A DNA stretch of 64,000 bases from Actinomadura chibensis NBRC 106107 (GCF_001552135.1 NZ_BCQP01000030.1:116847-180846), one strand, 5' to 3'. Shown: positions 9,928 to 18,824, numbered from the stretch's first letter. The notes: a model not told the origin generated them from the letters alone. Numbers and translations are program-made.

Positions 9928-10233
9928 CTAACGGCCACGGAACACCAAGACAGCCTGGAGGACCAGCCCCGCCGCCCCGATGATCGTGGAGGGCGAAGGC
10001 GGCCACCAGCGTCGCCACGCCGCAACGGTGCGCTCCTGCTCCGAGCTGTCGTCCCCGTCGGATTCCTCTCGCGGGCGTTCAGCCACGAGATCCTCCTCCG
10101 TGCGGGCTGGTTGGCGCTCGCCTCTGCGGCGGGACGTCGACCGGGCCCGCCTCCGATCGACCCGCGCGGGTAACCGACCGAAGAAGGCGCCTTGTACGAA
10201 GCACTTGCGCCTCTCAAGGGTAGAGGTCGTCAC
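9928..10233 (-). CDS. Small single-pass membrane protein, unknown function
   Basis: Predicted 101-residue protein from GTG 10233, with a G-rich possible ribosome-binding site a few bases upstream. Residues 1-75 are highly charged and rich in Arg and Glu. Residues about 83-98 form one hydrophobic segment (IIGAAGLVLQAVLVF) followed by a basic end, so a tail-anchored topology is plausible. It lies upstream of, and on the same strand as, the copy-1 NTPase gene. I do not recognise a family. It could be spurious in this GC-rich decayed region. Confidence 0.4.
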   Translation of the reverse strand: MTTSTLERRKCFVQGAFFGRLPARVDRRRARSTSRRRGERQPARTEEDLVAERPREESDGDDSSEQERTVAAWRRWWPPSPSTIIGAAGLVLQAVLVFRGR

Positions 10234-10317
10234 GGACGGCCCCCCGGTGGACTCCGCCGGTCCGGTCAGCCGGGGGGGGGTGGCGTGCTCGGCTCGAAAC
10301 TGCAGGTCGATACGTCA

Positions 10318-10740
10318 TCGGAGCCCTGCGCGTTGTGCGCTGCGCGGATCTGGGTTGCCCTCGAACTCGCTGAAGATCTGCCCGTTACACGTGCCGACGA
10401 TGTCGGCGAGCACGGTCGTCACGCCGTGGGCCAGCGCAGTGCGCCGATGAGGTCGCGCAACTTGTGTCGGCTTGTCGCCGAACCCGCCCGCCGCGAACTC
10501 GCTCCAGGTCCCACAGGGTGAGGCCGTGCTTGAGGATGTCCAGCCCGGGGGACGGCGCTGCCTGTACTCCAGTGGGTCGGTGGGAGCGATCAGGTAACCA
10601 CGCCCGCGGTGGCGGGATAAACCTTGACGATCGTGTAAGCGATCAGGCAGGCGAAGGAAACCTTGCCGCCCCGGCCACGCTTCAGATGGTTGTCGATCAC
10701 GATGCGAGTTGTCGATCAGCGGCTGGCCGAGACAGTTCGC
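10318..10740 (-). pseudogene. Degraded fragment of kgd (2-oxoglutarate decarboxylase/E1)
   Basis: Pieces of the multifunctional 2-oxoglutarate enzyme Kgd can be read on the minus strand in different frames. One is IVIDNHLKRGRGGKVSF followed by CLIAYTIVKV (about 10715-10612), which matches the family's NRIVINNHLxRGRGGKVSFTHLIGYAIVKA region. LIDN just before it is out of frame by one inserted base. Nearer 10545-10500 a frame reads DILKHGLTLWDL, and near 10390-10330 QIFSEFEGNPDPRSAQ, the hallmark of the E1 part. Order and strand agree with kgd but the intervals are far too short. This is a multiply deleted relic, and a functional kgd must lie elsewhere in the genome. Confidence 0.75.
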
Positions 10741-10906
10741 GACGGACGAGCGGTTCCAGACCCCGTCCGCCACCCGGACATCCGTCCGCCCCAACCCGTA
10801 CATCGCCAATCGCTGCTGTTCCGACGGAAACCCGACGTTCACCTAGGACGTCGAAGCCCACCGGGCGCAGAGCGTCCCCGGACAGGCCTTGGCCCACGGG
10901 CTATGT

Positions 10907-12080
10907 TCATGTCCAGGGTTCCTCGACGTCCCCGGCGGCGGTCAGGCCAAAGCGTCGAAGCCGCTCGGCACCGTGGCGGTCGCCGGCCTGCTCTCGCAGC
11001 CGGGCCAGGCCCTCCAGCGCGCGGGTGTCCCCGGCGTCGGCGGCGTGCAGGTAAAGCTGCTCGGCACGCCGATGGTCACCCGCCTGCATCCGCAGCTCCG
11101 CCAAATACATCAACGGGTTAGCGCTTGCGGGGGTCGCCTGTCGTGCGAGCCGCTGGGCGCTTTGGTGGTCACTGCCCTCCTCCCGTAGGCGGGCCAGGTC
11201 CAGTAACGCGTCGGCGTGCCCGGCGTCGGTGGCCTGTTGGTAGAGCTGTGCGGCGCTTTCGTGGTCACCGGCCCCGTTTCGGCGCTCGGCCAGTAAGAAC
11301 AGCGCGTAAGCGTCCCCGGCGGCGCTGGCCCGCTGGTAGCAGTGCACGGCGTGGCGGTAGCGGCCTCTGATCTCTGCCTGCTGTCCGAGGGCGGTGAGCT
11401 CGTCGGGAGTGTGGGCGTGACGGACGGCTGCGTCCCAGAAGGAGGCCGGGGGACAGACGAGGGTGCGTTCGGTGCGGGCGTGTTGTTCGAGGTAGTCGGC
11501 CAGCCGGTACAGCGGGTGGGCACCGGGAGGGGGCCGGTGTCGGACCAGGGGGCCGGGCAGCCGCCGGTGGGGCACCGTGAGCTCGTCCAGCGCGTCGGGG
11601 AACCAGGCGGTGCCGCCGATGCGGGCCCGTTCGTTGTTGTCGAGGTAGCCGGGTGCGGCGTCGCGCAGCAGCGGTTCGGGCAGAACAGGCTGTGGCCCAG
11701 GCGGCGGGCGTCCATCGCGGCCCACAGCACCGCCCGCGCGGCCGGGCTGGCTTCCTGGTAGCGGCGTAGCAGTTCGGGAGCGCCGGCCAGTTCTTGGGTG
11801 ATCCGCCCGCCGCGCGCCTGCTCGGCTGCGGCGCGCAGGCGCGGGTCGCTGTCGATGGCGGCGGCTAGGCCGGTGATCTGCGCGGCGGTGAACGGGGGCG
11901 GTGTGGTGATGTACTCGGCCCGGTCGAGCAGCGCCCGCGCCGCCCGGTGCGGATCAGGTTTCGCGGGGTCGCCGCCAGCGGTCAGGGTGTGCCGGAATCC
12001 AGGCCACATCGACCCCGAAACCAGGACCGGTCCGCGGGCGGGGTCGGCCAGCAGCGCCTGCAGGTCGATCTTCGCCAGCG
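10907..12080 (-). pseudogene. P-loop NTPase/Sel1-repeat family, copy 2 (5'-truncated, frameshifted)
   Basis: Closest relative of copy 1. It begins abruptly inside the conserved LQALLADPARGPVLV region near 12075, so the HTH-like part and the Walker A motif are missing. ARGGRITQELAGAPELLRRY and WAAMDARRLGHSL follow in frame. A single-base deletion near 11687 (TTCTGCCC where TTCCTGCCC is expected) then shifts into the frame encoding LPEPLLRDAAPGYL, HPLYRLADYLEQHARTER, five or six Sel1-like units and the shared terminus RRFGLTAAGDVEEPW. The gene cannot make a functional ATPase. Confidence 0.8.
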
Positions 12081-12201
12081 TGGCCGGCTCACCGAGATCA
12101 TCAACAACCTCACCGACCGCATCGCGGAGGCGCAGAGCCGCCGATGGCTCGGCGGAAGCACCGGGTTCCGCTCGCCCGAAGACGTGGGGTGCCGGGGGTG
12201 A
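12081..12201 (+). pseudogene. Possible integrase C-terminal tail fragment
   Basis: A short plus-strand stretch reads RLTEIINNLTDRIAEAQ, then RRWLGG, and stops at 12199-12201. It resembles from memory a C-terminal tail common in actinobacterial site-specific recombinases (NLxDRIAEAxxxGWLGExxGL). It abuts the 5' truncation of NTPase copy 2, which suggests that insertion or deletion of a mobile element cut that gene. It is followed at once by a strong hairpin. The assignment is tentative because only about 35 residues remain. Confidence 0.35.
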
Positions 12202-12236
12202 GAGCGGGCGGCGTCCACCTGGGGCGCCGCCCGCTC
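12202..12236 (+). terminator. GC-rich hairpin after the integrase-tail fragment
   Basis: A perfect 12-bp inverted repeat: GAGCGGGCGGCG at 12202-12213 and its complement at 12225-12236, with an 11-base loop. It lies directly behind a stop codon and has no T tract. It is a plausible actinobacterial rho-independent-like terminator. Confidence 0.6.
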
Positions 12237-12323
12237 ATGACCTGGCGTTTTCACGGCAGGTCCAGCGCGAGGCCTCAAGGTGATGTCTGAAGTCGCCAGA
12301 TTCCTCGCGGAAGGAACATACTC

Positions 12324-12629
12324 GTGGACGCCACGGGATCTCACGCCCACGACCGGTCTGAAGCGGGCGCTGTCGTCGAGTCCGAGCCGGGGACCCCGGC
12401 GACGGCCGAGCGGGCCCTCGCACCCTCGACGGAGCCGGACACTCTCCCGGCCACTGTCGGCCGTCCGCGTCCGCAGCATGGCCGCGACGGCGGCAAGGAT
12501 CCGCAGCAGGCATTCGTCGCCACGCTGCTGGCTGTCGTCACCGCCTACTCCACGACCGGTTCCATCGTGTTGACGGTGTTTGCTGCCGTGATCGCGCTGC
12601 TGGTCGTCGTGCTCATCGGCCGCATGTGA
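12324..12629 (+). CDS. Small membrane protein with disordered N-terminus
   Basis: Predicted 101 aa from GTG 12324, with GGAAGGA about 8 bases upstream. The first ~65 residues are polar and low in complexity (Pro, Glu, Thr, Arg). Residues about 66-99 form one or two hydrophobic segments (FVATLLAVV, then IVLTVFAAVIALLVVVLI). A hairpin follows the stop. The gene is divergent from the truncated NTPase copy 2, as the small gene at 40533 is from copy 3. No family is recognised. Confidence 0.6.
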   Translation: MDATGSHAHDRSEAGAVVESEPGTPATAERALAPSTEPDTLPATVGRPRPQHGRDGGKDPQQAFVATLLAVVTAYSTTGSIVLTVFAAVIALLVVVLIGRM

Positions 12630-12635
12630 GCACGT

Positions 12636-12657
12636 CCCCGGGCAGGCCGCCCCGGGG
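12636..12657 (+). terminator. Hairpin downstream of the 12324-12629 gene
   Basis: CCCCGGG at 12636-12642 pairs with CCCGGGG at 12651-12657, a few bases after the TGA. A short AT-rich stretch (GTTTAAAAG) follows. It is a likely terminator separating this gene from the sigma-factor operon. Confidence 0.5.
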
Positions 12658-12780
12658 CCCGTTTAAAAGATCTTGGTTTGGCCTTTCACGCCCCAGCCCC
12701 CTGGTGGCCTCTAGTACTCCAGAGGGCTGGGCGAAAGGTGTTGGTGCTGCTTGAACCGTTTCCGGGCTAAGGAGATGAAC

Positions 12781-13374
12781 GTGACCGAGACCAGCGGACC
12801 GGGCGTCAAAGCCGACGCCGTGTCGCTGGAGGCGGCGAAGAAGGTCGACTTCAGTGACTTCTATCAAGAGAGCTATCACCGCCTTGTCAACCTGCTTGTG
12901 TTTGTTTTGAAGGCGCCGGTCCACGAGGTTGAGGAGGCCGTCCAGGTCGGCTTCATCGAGGCCTACCGGCGTTGGTCAAAGGTTGAGGCCCCTGAGCCCT
13001 ACGTTCGCAAGGCCGCGACCAACGCCTTCTTCCGGGAACGCAAGCGCGACGCCCGCCAGGCAGACGCTGAGAAGCGTGCGGTGCTCGCCGGGTTGCTGAA
13101 CCCCCGCGGCCGGTCCGGCCGAGAGCTTGACGATGCCGATGACTATGCATGGGTGCAGATGGTGATCAAGGACCTGCCGCCCCGTCAGCGGCAGGTGATG
13201 TTGGGAATTGCTAAAGGTTTGAGCAACGAAGTAATCGCCAGTTTGCTTGGAATCAACGAGCCGAACGTCCGCTCGAACGCCCGGCACGCCCGCCGCCGGT
13301 TGGAGAAGAGCCTGGACCTGAAGAAGATGATCTCCGGCCGGGCGCCGGAACCCGGGAAGGGAGGAAGCGCATGA
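12781..13374 (+). CDS. ECF-like sigma-70 family sigma factor
   Basis: Sigma factor of 197 aa. Region 2 is seen in DFSDFYQESYHRLVNLLVF and EEAVQVGFIEAYRRW (about residues 22-70). Region 4 is DLPPRQRQVMLGIAKGLSNE, followed by an HTH (about residues 137-185). I prefer GTG 12781 because AAGGAG at 12769-12774 is correctly spaced for it. ATG 12775 directly abuts that site. The stop overlaps the start of the next gene (ATGA), so the two proteins are probably made together. The target promoters are unknown. Confidence 0.82.
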   Translation: MTETSGPGVKADAVSLEAAKKVDFSDFYQESYHRLVNLLVFVLKAPVHEVEEAVQVGFIEAYRRWSKVEAPEPYVRKAATNAFFRERKRDARQADAEKRAVLAGLLNPRGRSGRELDDADDYAWVQMVIKDLPPRQRQVMLGIAKGLSNEVIASLLGINEPNVRSNARHARRRLEKSLDLKKMISGRAPEPGKGGSA

Positions 13375-14363
13375 GCGACCCGAGCGATTACACCAACCCC
13401 GACCACCAGCCGAATACCCAGGCGATCAAGCGCGAGATGACCGAGCGCCTGGAACGGATCCAGGGCGCCACCAGCCACATCACTCCGGATTACGTCCGTG
13501 CTCGACTGCAACGGATCCTCGACACCGAGGAGATCGACTCCGCGATCAGCGACGAGGACGACCTGAAACTGCCGCCTGCGGCGGAGATCATCTGCGACGA
13601 GATTTCATACTCGACGACCAAGGCCGACAAGGCCAGGATCACCTTCTCCGGGCCTGTCTCGCTGGCGGACCCATGGGGGTATGCCCACGACGTGGTGGTC
13701 GCAGCCCGCAGCGAAGCGCAAGCGATCATCTCTTCAGCCGAAACCAAAGCCGCCCAGATCCTGGCCGAAGCGGAAGCGCGGGCTGCAGAAACTGAGGACT
13801 CCGCCCTCGACCGTGCCAAGCAAATGATCACCGATGCCCAAGAACGCTTCGATGAAGACCGCCGCCTACTCCTTCGGGCTCGTGCGCAGGCGGAGGCAGC
13901 GCAGGAGTGGGAGAAGCAGGAGTGGGAGACGGCAGTAAGGGCGGCGGCAGAAAGTGAGAGGGCAGCACGGAACGTCTCCATGACCCTGATCCTCTGGCAG
14001 GATCACGGAGGGGTGAGCTGCGATGAAGGTGCTTCAGATCAGCCAGAGCGATCCGATCAGGACCGCGACAACACATGGAACGTCGCGCACTGGAAACTAC
14101 TCAACGAGCTGGTCCCACGCGAATTCCTCGACCAGCTAGGAAGAAGCCTGAGGCTGGCGCTGCCATTGGGTTCCTTCGCACGATGCACCAAAGCCAACCC
14201 CAGCACGTTCCTCTACAAGACCAGCACCCTCTCGGCCACCGACCTGATCGCCATCCACGAGCGCTACAGCTCTCACCTGGCTCTGCTGGATGCCTGCCGC
14301 TCGTCCGAGCGGGATCCACAGCCGACTTCCGAACTTGATTTCAAGGAGCGCATGATCAAGTAA
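13371..14363 (+). CDS. Coiled-coil protein coupled to the ECF-like sigma factor
   Basis: Protein of 330 aa with no recognised family. Residues about 1-105 are acidic and soluble. Residues about 108-203 form a long Ala/Glu-rich coiled coil (AQAIISSAETKAAQILAEAE and so on) reminiscent of DivIVA or F-type ATPase subunit b. The C-terminal ~125 residues are soluble and end with a basic FKERMIK. No membrane segment is visible, so this is not a classic membrane anti-sigma factor. Coupling by ATGA overlap to the sigma gene suggests it controls or scaffolds that sigma factor. Confidence 0.7.
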   Translation: MSDPSDYTNPDHQPNTQAIKREMTERLERIQGATSHITPDYVRARLQRILDTEEIDSAISDEDDLKLPPAAEIICDEISYSTTKADKARITFSGPVSLADPWGYAHDVVVAARSEAQAIISSAETKAAQILAEAEARAAETEDSALDRAKQMITDAQERFDEDRRLLLRARAQAEAAQEWEKQEWETAVRAAAESERAARNVSMTLILWQDHGGVSCDEGASDQPERSDQDRDNTWNVAHWKLLNELVPREFLDQLGRSLRLALPLGSFARCTKANPSTFLYKTSTLSATDLIAIHERYSSHLALLDACRSSERDPQPTSELDFKERMIK

Positions 14364-14373
14364 GACGCCCTCT

Positions 14374-14406
14374 AGCAGCCCCCGTCCCTCGAAGACGGGG
14401 GCTGCT
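14374..14406 (+). terminator. Strong hairpin after the sigma/coiled-coil operon
   Basis: A perfect 13-bp inverted repeat (AGCAGCCCCCGTC at 14374-14386 and its complement at 14394-14406) with a 7-base loop, 10 bases after the TAA. It also immediately precedes the transposase ATG at 14410, so the insertion sequence may have landed beside or in the terminator. Confidence 0.7.
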
Positions 14407-14409
14407 GCC

Positions 14410-15460
14410 ATGTCGTCACGGCTGCGAGGCTTGGAGCGGGCGGCGACCTCGACGCAGGCGTACGCGTTGCGGTGCCGGATCGTGCTGGCGTGCGCCCAGC
14501 CGGGGGCGTTCCATACGCATGTGGCCGCCGAGCTGGGCGTCTCGCCGCCGACGGTGGCCAAGTGGCGCCGCCTGTTCGTCGAGCACGGCCTGGCCGGACT
14601 GGCCGATGAGCCCCGCCCCGGACGTCCGCCCTCGATCCTGCTGGACAAGGTCCAGGAAGTGGTCACGCTCACCCTGGAGCAGACCCCGCCGGGCGCCACG
14701 CACTGGTCGAGGGCCTCGATGGCCGAACGCACCGGGCTGTCGCGTTCAACGATCGGGCGGATCTGGCGCCGGTTCGATCTCAAGCCGCACCGGGCCGACG
14801 CCTTCAAGATCTCCACCGATCCGCTGTTCGTGGAGAAGGTGGTGGACGTGGTAGGGCTGTATCACCATCCGCCCGAGCGGGCCGTGGTGCTGTGCGTGGA
14901 CGAGAAATCGCAGATGCAGGCCCTGGATCGCTCCCAGCCGGTGCTGCCGATGATGCCGGGCACGCCCGAGCGACGCACCGACGACTACGCCCGGCACGGG
15001 ACCACCAGCCTGTTCGCCGCGTTCGACATCGCTGACGGCACCGTCATCACCGAACTGCACCGCAAGCACCGTGCAGTGGAGTTCAAGAAGTTTCTCACCT
15101 TGATCGACAAGAGGGTGCCGGCCGACCTGCAGGTGCATCTGGTCTGCGACAACCTGGCAACTCACAAGACCCCGCTGGTCAACGCCTGGCTGGCCCGTCA
15201 GCCCCGCTTCCATGCGCACTTCACCCCGACCGGATCGTCCTGGCTCAACCAGGTCGAATGCTGGTTCGCCCACCTCACCACCCAGCTCACCAGCCGCGGC
15301 GTCCACAAGAGCGTCCAAGCCCTGGAAGCCGACGTGCGCGACTAGCCAGGGCGCCCACTGGAACACCAACCCACGTCCGTTCGTGCGGACCAAGACCGCC
15401 GAAGAGATCCTCAACTCCCTCGCCCGATATCTACAACGGATCTCAGGCGCAGAACACTAG
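14410..15460 (+). pseudogene. IS630-family transposase, C-terminal frameshift
   Basis: DDE transposase of the IS630 type. An N-terminal HTH (VAAELGVSPPTVAKWRRLF) and the LADEPRPGRPPS linker lead to the catalytic core: VDEKSQMQALDR (first Asp), VCDNLATHKT (second Asp) and TGSSWLNQVECWF (Glu). The frame stops at 15345. The usual C-terminus, GAHWNTNPRPFVRTKTAEEI to ISGAEH, continues in the +1 frame to 15460. The N-terminus also starts about 25 residues late for the family. Clear terminal inverted repeats were not found. The catalytic triad survives, but the protein is probably inactive. Confidence 0.8.
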
Positions 15461-15813
15461 TTCCCGCTCACGAACACCTCCGCCTGAAGGGCCACGGAAT
15501 TCGTCGGCGAACCCATTTCCGACGCGCACGCCGCCCGGTTCGATGACCCACTATCGGCTCCGTCGAGGAGTAGGACTTCTCGCCGATCGTGTGCGCCCGT
15601 GAGGACGCGACCACTGTGGCGCAGGTCCATGCTCGCCCTGAGACGCTACTGAACCGGCTGGGAGCACTGCGATGACCGAGCACGTGGGCGAGCGGGAGCC
15701 GTCCCGCGGAGGCGCGCGCCGGCGGCGAGCGGTGGGCGAGCCCGGCGTACTGCGAGAGCAACCGTCATGACCTGTGGTGTCCCGTCTCACGGTCCCCGTA
15801 CGCCAGGTATCGG
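15461..15813. other. Non-coding or relic sequence right of the transposase
   Basis: About 350 bp with no supported gene. Short overlapping frames on both strands lack motifs and ribosome-binding sites. It may include the lost right end of the insertion sequence. Confidence 0.4.
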
Positions 15814-16452
15814 TCACGTGAGCCATGGCCCTGGGAACAGGCCGTGTCGTTCCTGCTCGCAGAGCATCAGCGGCTCCGAGGCCAATGTCAGGTCCCCTCG
15901 GATGTGGAAGATCAGATCTGGGGCGGGTCCGCCAGGGGCCTGAGGCATGCGGTGTTGCCCCTCCGGTTTGTGGCCGTCGTGGTAGCTGACCACGAGCCCT
16001 TGGCCGGTATCGGCGAACTCGTACCGCGACGCGTACGCGTAGTTGTGGTTCAACCAGGCCTTCAGTACCACCGGGCGGCGCAGCATCCAGGCGAACCAGT
16101 CCGCGGTGAGCCGCGCCAACTCCTCCACGCTGCCGACCGAATCGAGCTCGATTCGGCCGTCGAGGAAGTACGTCTGGTTATGTAGGCGACTACCTCGGAT
16201 CCGGCCGTTCAGATAGTGGACGCCAAAGTCCAGCAGGCTCAACGCCTCCCCAGACGCCGGAAGATCGTGCAATACCAGCGCGGCGACCAGCCAATCGGTC
16301 ACGAGATCGTTGTCTGCGGCCGGGATCAGCAGATCCCAGACACCCGGACAGACCAGGTCGGCGGTCGCATCCGACAGGGCGTTGGCAAAGGCCCGCTCCT
16401 CACCGGTTATGTCCGACGGATCATCAGGGATAAACCAACGATTTTCAGACAC
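15814..16452 (-). CDS. Hypothetical protein (212 aa)
   Basis: Predicted from GTG 16452. The protein is acidic, soluble and has no signal peptide or membrane segment. Conserved-looking stretches are LVCPGVWDLLIPAADNDLV, ADWFAWMLRRPVVLKAWLN, then YAYASRYEFADTG and LVVSYHDGHKP. The Tyr/Trp-rich middle and balanced composition suggest a real gene rather than a shadow frame. No neighbour is clearly linked to it. I do not recognise the family and offer no function. Confidence 0.65.
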   Translation of the reverse strand: MSENRWFIPDDPSDITGEERAFANALSDATADLVCPGVWDLLIPAADNDLVTDWLVAALVLHDLPASGEALSLLDFGVHYLNGRIRGSRLHNQTYFLDGRIELDSVGSVEELARLTADWFAWMLRRPVVLKAWLNHNYAYASRYEFADTGQGLVVSYHDGHKPEGQHRMPQAPGGPAPDLIFHIRGDLTLASEPLMLCEQERHGLFPGPWLT

Positions 16453-16957
16453 CTTCAGATCTTATCCATTAACGGTGGCCCTCAAGGCCGCCAGGCGAAT
16501 CGGACGGCCCGCCAGGTGCCTCTACGAACCCCGAGAAAGAAGCTTTGGGAGTCCTGGCCGTAGAAGCCGTCACCTGCCCATGATCTGAACCAACGTCCGC
16601 TTACGTGGGAGCGCGCGGAGATGTGCTGAGTGCCGATCGCCGCGGGCCTGACGCCGCCAGCGGCGCGCGCACGGCCTGCGGCACAGCCATCGGTGCACGC
16701 TACGGACATCGCCGCGGGTGGTGCTGCCTCGCCGCCCGTAGAGCCAGCCACTCGGCCGCGGTCGGCCATAGGCGGGACCGCGTACGTTGGAATCGGCTGT
16801 CAGCGGCGTGTCCGTTGTGCGCGGCGGGGTGGGGACGGGCCGAACCACTGCAGGATCGAGCGTGACCGGATGTCCCGGCCGTCGGCGGTGAAATTAGGTC
16901 CACGCTGGTGCTCTTACCAGAGTCTAAGGACCCTCTGAGGTGCGGCCGATGTTCTGG
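16453..16957. other. Intergenic stretch between 212-aa gene and lanthipeptide locus
   Basis: About 500 bp with no convincing coding frame or clear repeat. It separates the end of the lanthipeptide operon (minus strand, ending at 16958) from the unrelated 212-aa gene. No transporter or protease gene, often found in lanthipeptide loci, is present here. Confidence 0.4.
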
Positions 16958-17734
16958 TCAGCAAGGGGTAAGGATGGCTTCTTTTGCGGCTTGCGCGAGT
17001 ATTGCCTGTGTGGGGCCGGTGATGCCGATTCGGTTCCAGTGGAAGATCACGTGGAGGGTGGTCACAGCGCGGATGCCGCGGGTGAGCTGGCTGCTCTCTC
17101 GCAGGGCTTTCAGTTGCCCGCCCGCTCTTTCGAATGCGGTGAGCCAGTCGTTTCCTATGTCGTCTGGCCGGGGTCTGCCGAGAAGGAGCCGACGGACGTC
17201 GTCAGTGAAGGCGGCCCAGGTTGCGGGGTCGGGTAGTTCGCCGTGCAGGGCGGAGCGTTGTTCGGCGATGCGGGCCCAGACGTCGCCTTGCTCACCGAAT
17301 TCCAGGCCTGCGGCCCGCATGAGAGTGGTGAGCAGGATCAGTGACCGTTCTCTGCGGTCGGTGGGGGTGCTGTTGAGGAATGTGAGCAGGTGGTGGCTGT
17401 CGGCGTGGAACAGTTCGTGTGCGGTGTCCATGCTGGGGTGGCCGCCGAAGGCGTGGACTTCGGGTTCGTAGATGTCGTTGGTCCAGTCGACGCCTCGGGT
17501 GAGCAGGGAACGGACGTAGCGGCCGTCGTCGGCGGTTTCGGTGGGAAGGTAGCGGACGCGCCAGCGGTCCTTACGGATGAAGAACCAGGAGGTGATGAGA
17601 CCGCTGGCCTCGGCGGTGGGGAGAATCCGGGCCAGATGGGCGGCGGCTTGCCGTTCGCGCTCAGGAGGATCCTGGCCGGGGAAGGCGATGTTCACCTGCG
17701 TCCAAGAGCAAGTTTCGTTGGGGGGTCCGTCCAT
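16958..17734 (-). CDS. Stand-alone thiopeptide-type bacteriocin biosynthesis protein (SpaB_C-like)
   Basis: Protein of 258 aa resembling the elimination (SpaB C-terminal) domain of LanB enzymes, the TIGR03891-type family. Visible features: TWTQVNIAFPG at the start, ITSWFFIRKDRWRVRYLP, EPEVHAFGGHPSMDTAHELFHADS, and the RSLILLTTLMRAAGLE helix. Such small proteins accompany FxLD-type lanthipeptide systems next to a complete LanB, LanC and a PIMT-like methyltransferase, exactly the set found here. The start at 17734 is 16 bases after the lanC-like stop at 17751, so it is the last gene of the operon. Its exact step is unproven. Confidence 0.88.
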   Translation of the reverse strand: MDGPPNETCSWTQVNIAFPGQDPPERERQAAAHLARILPTAEASGLITSWFFIRKDRWRVRYLPTETADDGRYVRSLLTRGVDWTNDIYEPEVHAFGGHPSMDTAHELFHADSHHLLTFLNSTPTDRRERSLILLTTLMRAAGLEFGEQGDVWARIAEQRSALHGELPDPATWAAFTDDVRRLLLGRPRPDDIGNDWLTAFERAGGQLKALRESSQLTRGIRAVTTLHVIFHWNRIGITGPTQAILAQAAKEAILTPC

Positions 17735-17750
17735 GATCTGGCCCTTCTCG

Positions 17751-18824
17751 TCAGCACAACAGGAGGCAGGCGTCCCAGGAGGTCGTGATCCCTGTGGCGG
17801 TCAGTTGGGCTCCGGCTGTCCCGTCGAGGAAGCCGGGGGGTTCGTCGGGTGCGGCGGCTTGCCGGTGGAGGTCCAGCAGGGGGGCGACGGGGATGGGGGT
17901 GAGGGCGTCGGCGGCGATGCGTCGTCCGGCCGCCAGGAGCCCGGCGGTTCCGTGGCAGAGGCCGCGGCAGGTGAGGCGGGCCAGTTGTCCGGGGTCGCTT
18001 ACGCACGCTGCGAATGCAGTTTCGGCTTTTCGTTGGCGCGCGGTATCGCCGAGGGCGCGGGCGGTGAGCTGCTGGGCGCGGGCGATGCCGGGAGTCCCGT
18101 AGCACCACGAGGGCCGCAACGGGCTCTGCTGATCGGTGTCGCCACGGCGTAGCTCGTCCAGTGTGATGATCTGCGGCCACCACGCCTGGCCGCTGTCGGT
18201 GTGTCGTTCCCAGCGGTCGAGCCATTGGCAGATGCGGGCGAGTGCCGCTGGTTGCCCGTTGACGTGAATGCCGTCGTTCATCGTCAGCGCCATTAGGGCG
18301 AGCGGGCCGGTGATGCCGTGTGCCATCCCGTGGTTGCTGTGGCCTCCGGCGGGGCCGGGCTTGCTGCGGTTGGGGCCGGTTGGGCACCACCAGCCGGGGA
18401 GCCCGTCGAGCGGCTCGGTGAGCCGGACCAGGTAGGTCAGCACTTCGCGGAGAAGGTCGAGGGCACCGATGCGGCGTAGGGCGACGCCGAGCCCGGTCAG
18501 TCCGCGGATGAGGTCGAACTCGGCGTAGGCGGGGCGCCGACGGCGGTCGATGCGGCGGTGGGCGGCTTCCAAGCGACGGCGCGTCACTGTCGCGGTCCCG
18601 GTAGCGACGATGGCTTTGGCGCGGGTGAGATCTGCTCGGTTGGATGAGGCGAGGACGAACGCGAGGGCGGGCGCACCGTAGAAGAGGCTGGCCCCGGCGG
18701 CGGTGCTGACGCCGCTGGAGACGGCTTCTTGAAGCGCTGTGTAGGCGGCTTCCCAGGCGCCGGTTTCCAGGTGGAGGAGGGCGATGCCGACGGCTCCCTC
18801 GGCGAGGTTCTGCTCCGTGCTCAT
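17751..18824 (-). CDS. LanC-like lanthionine synthetase (cyclase)
   Basis: Protein of 357 aa. LanC cyclases bind zinc and catalyse Michael addition of Cys thiols onto dehydroalanine or dehydrobutyrine in the precursor. Zinc ligands are visible in SWCYGTPGIA (Cys) and RGLCHGTAGLL (Cys-His). The repeated (alpha/alpha)6-barrel motifs HGMAHGITGPLALM and FLDGTAGAQLT are present. The start ATG 18824 overlaps the LanB stop (ATGA). The protein is somewhat shorter than typical LanC (about 400 aa) but keeps all ligands. Confidence 0.93.
   Translation of the reverse strand: MSTEQNLAEGAVGIALLHLETGAWEAAYTALQEAVSSGVSTAAGASLFYGAPALAFVLASSNRADLTRAKAIVATGTATVTRRRLEAAHRRIDRRRRPAYAEFDLIRGLTGLGVALRRIGALDLLREVLTYLVRLTEPLDGLPGWWCPTGPNRSKPGPAGGHSNHGMAHGITGPLALMALTMNDGIHVNGQPAALARICQWLDRWERHTDSGQAWWPQIITLDELRRGDTDQQSPLRPSWCYGTPGIARAQQLTARALGDTARQRKAETAFAACVSDPGQLARLTCRGLCHGTAGLLAAGRRIAADALTPIPVAPLLDLHRQAAAPDEPPGFLDGTAGAQLTATGITTSWDACLLLC

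Noticed and set aside
10315..10842. 175-codon minus-strand frame as a gene
   Set aside because: It contains kgd motifs only in part, and other kgd motifs occur in different frames, so it is a decayed fragment rather than a gene.
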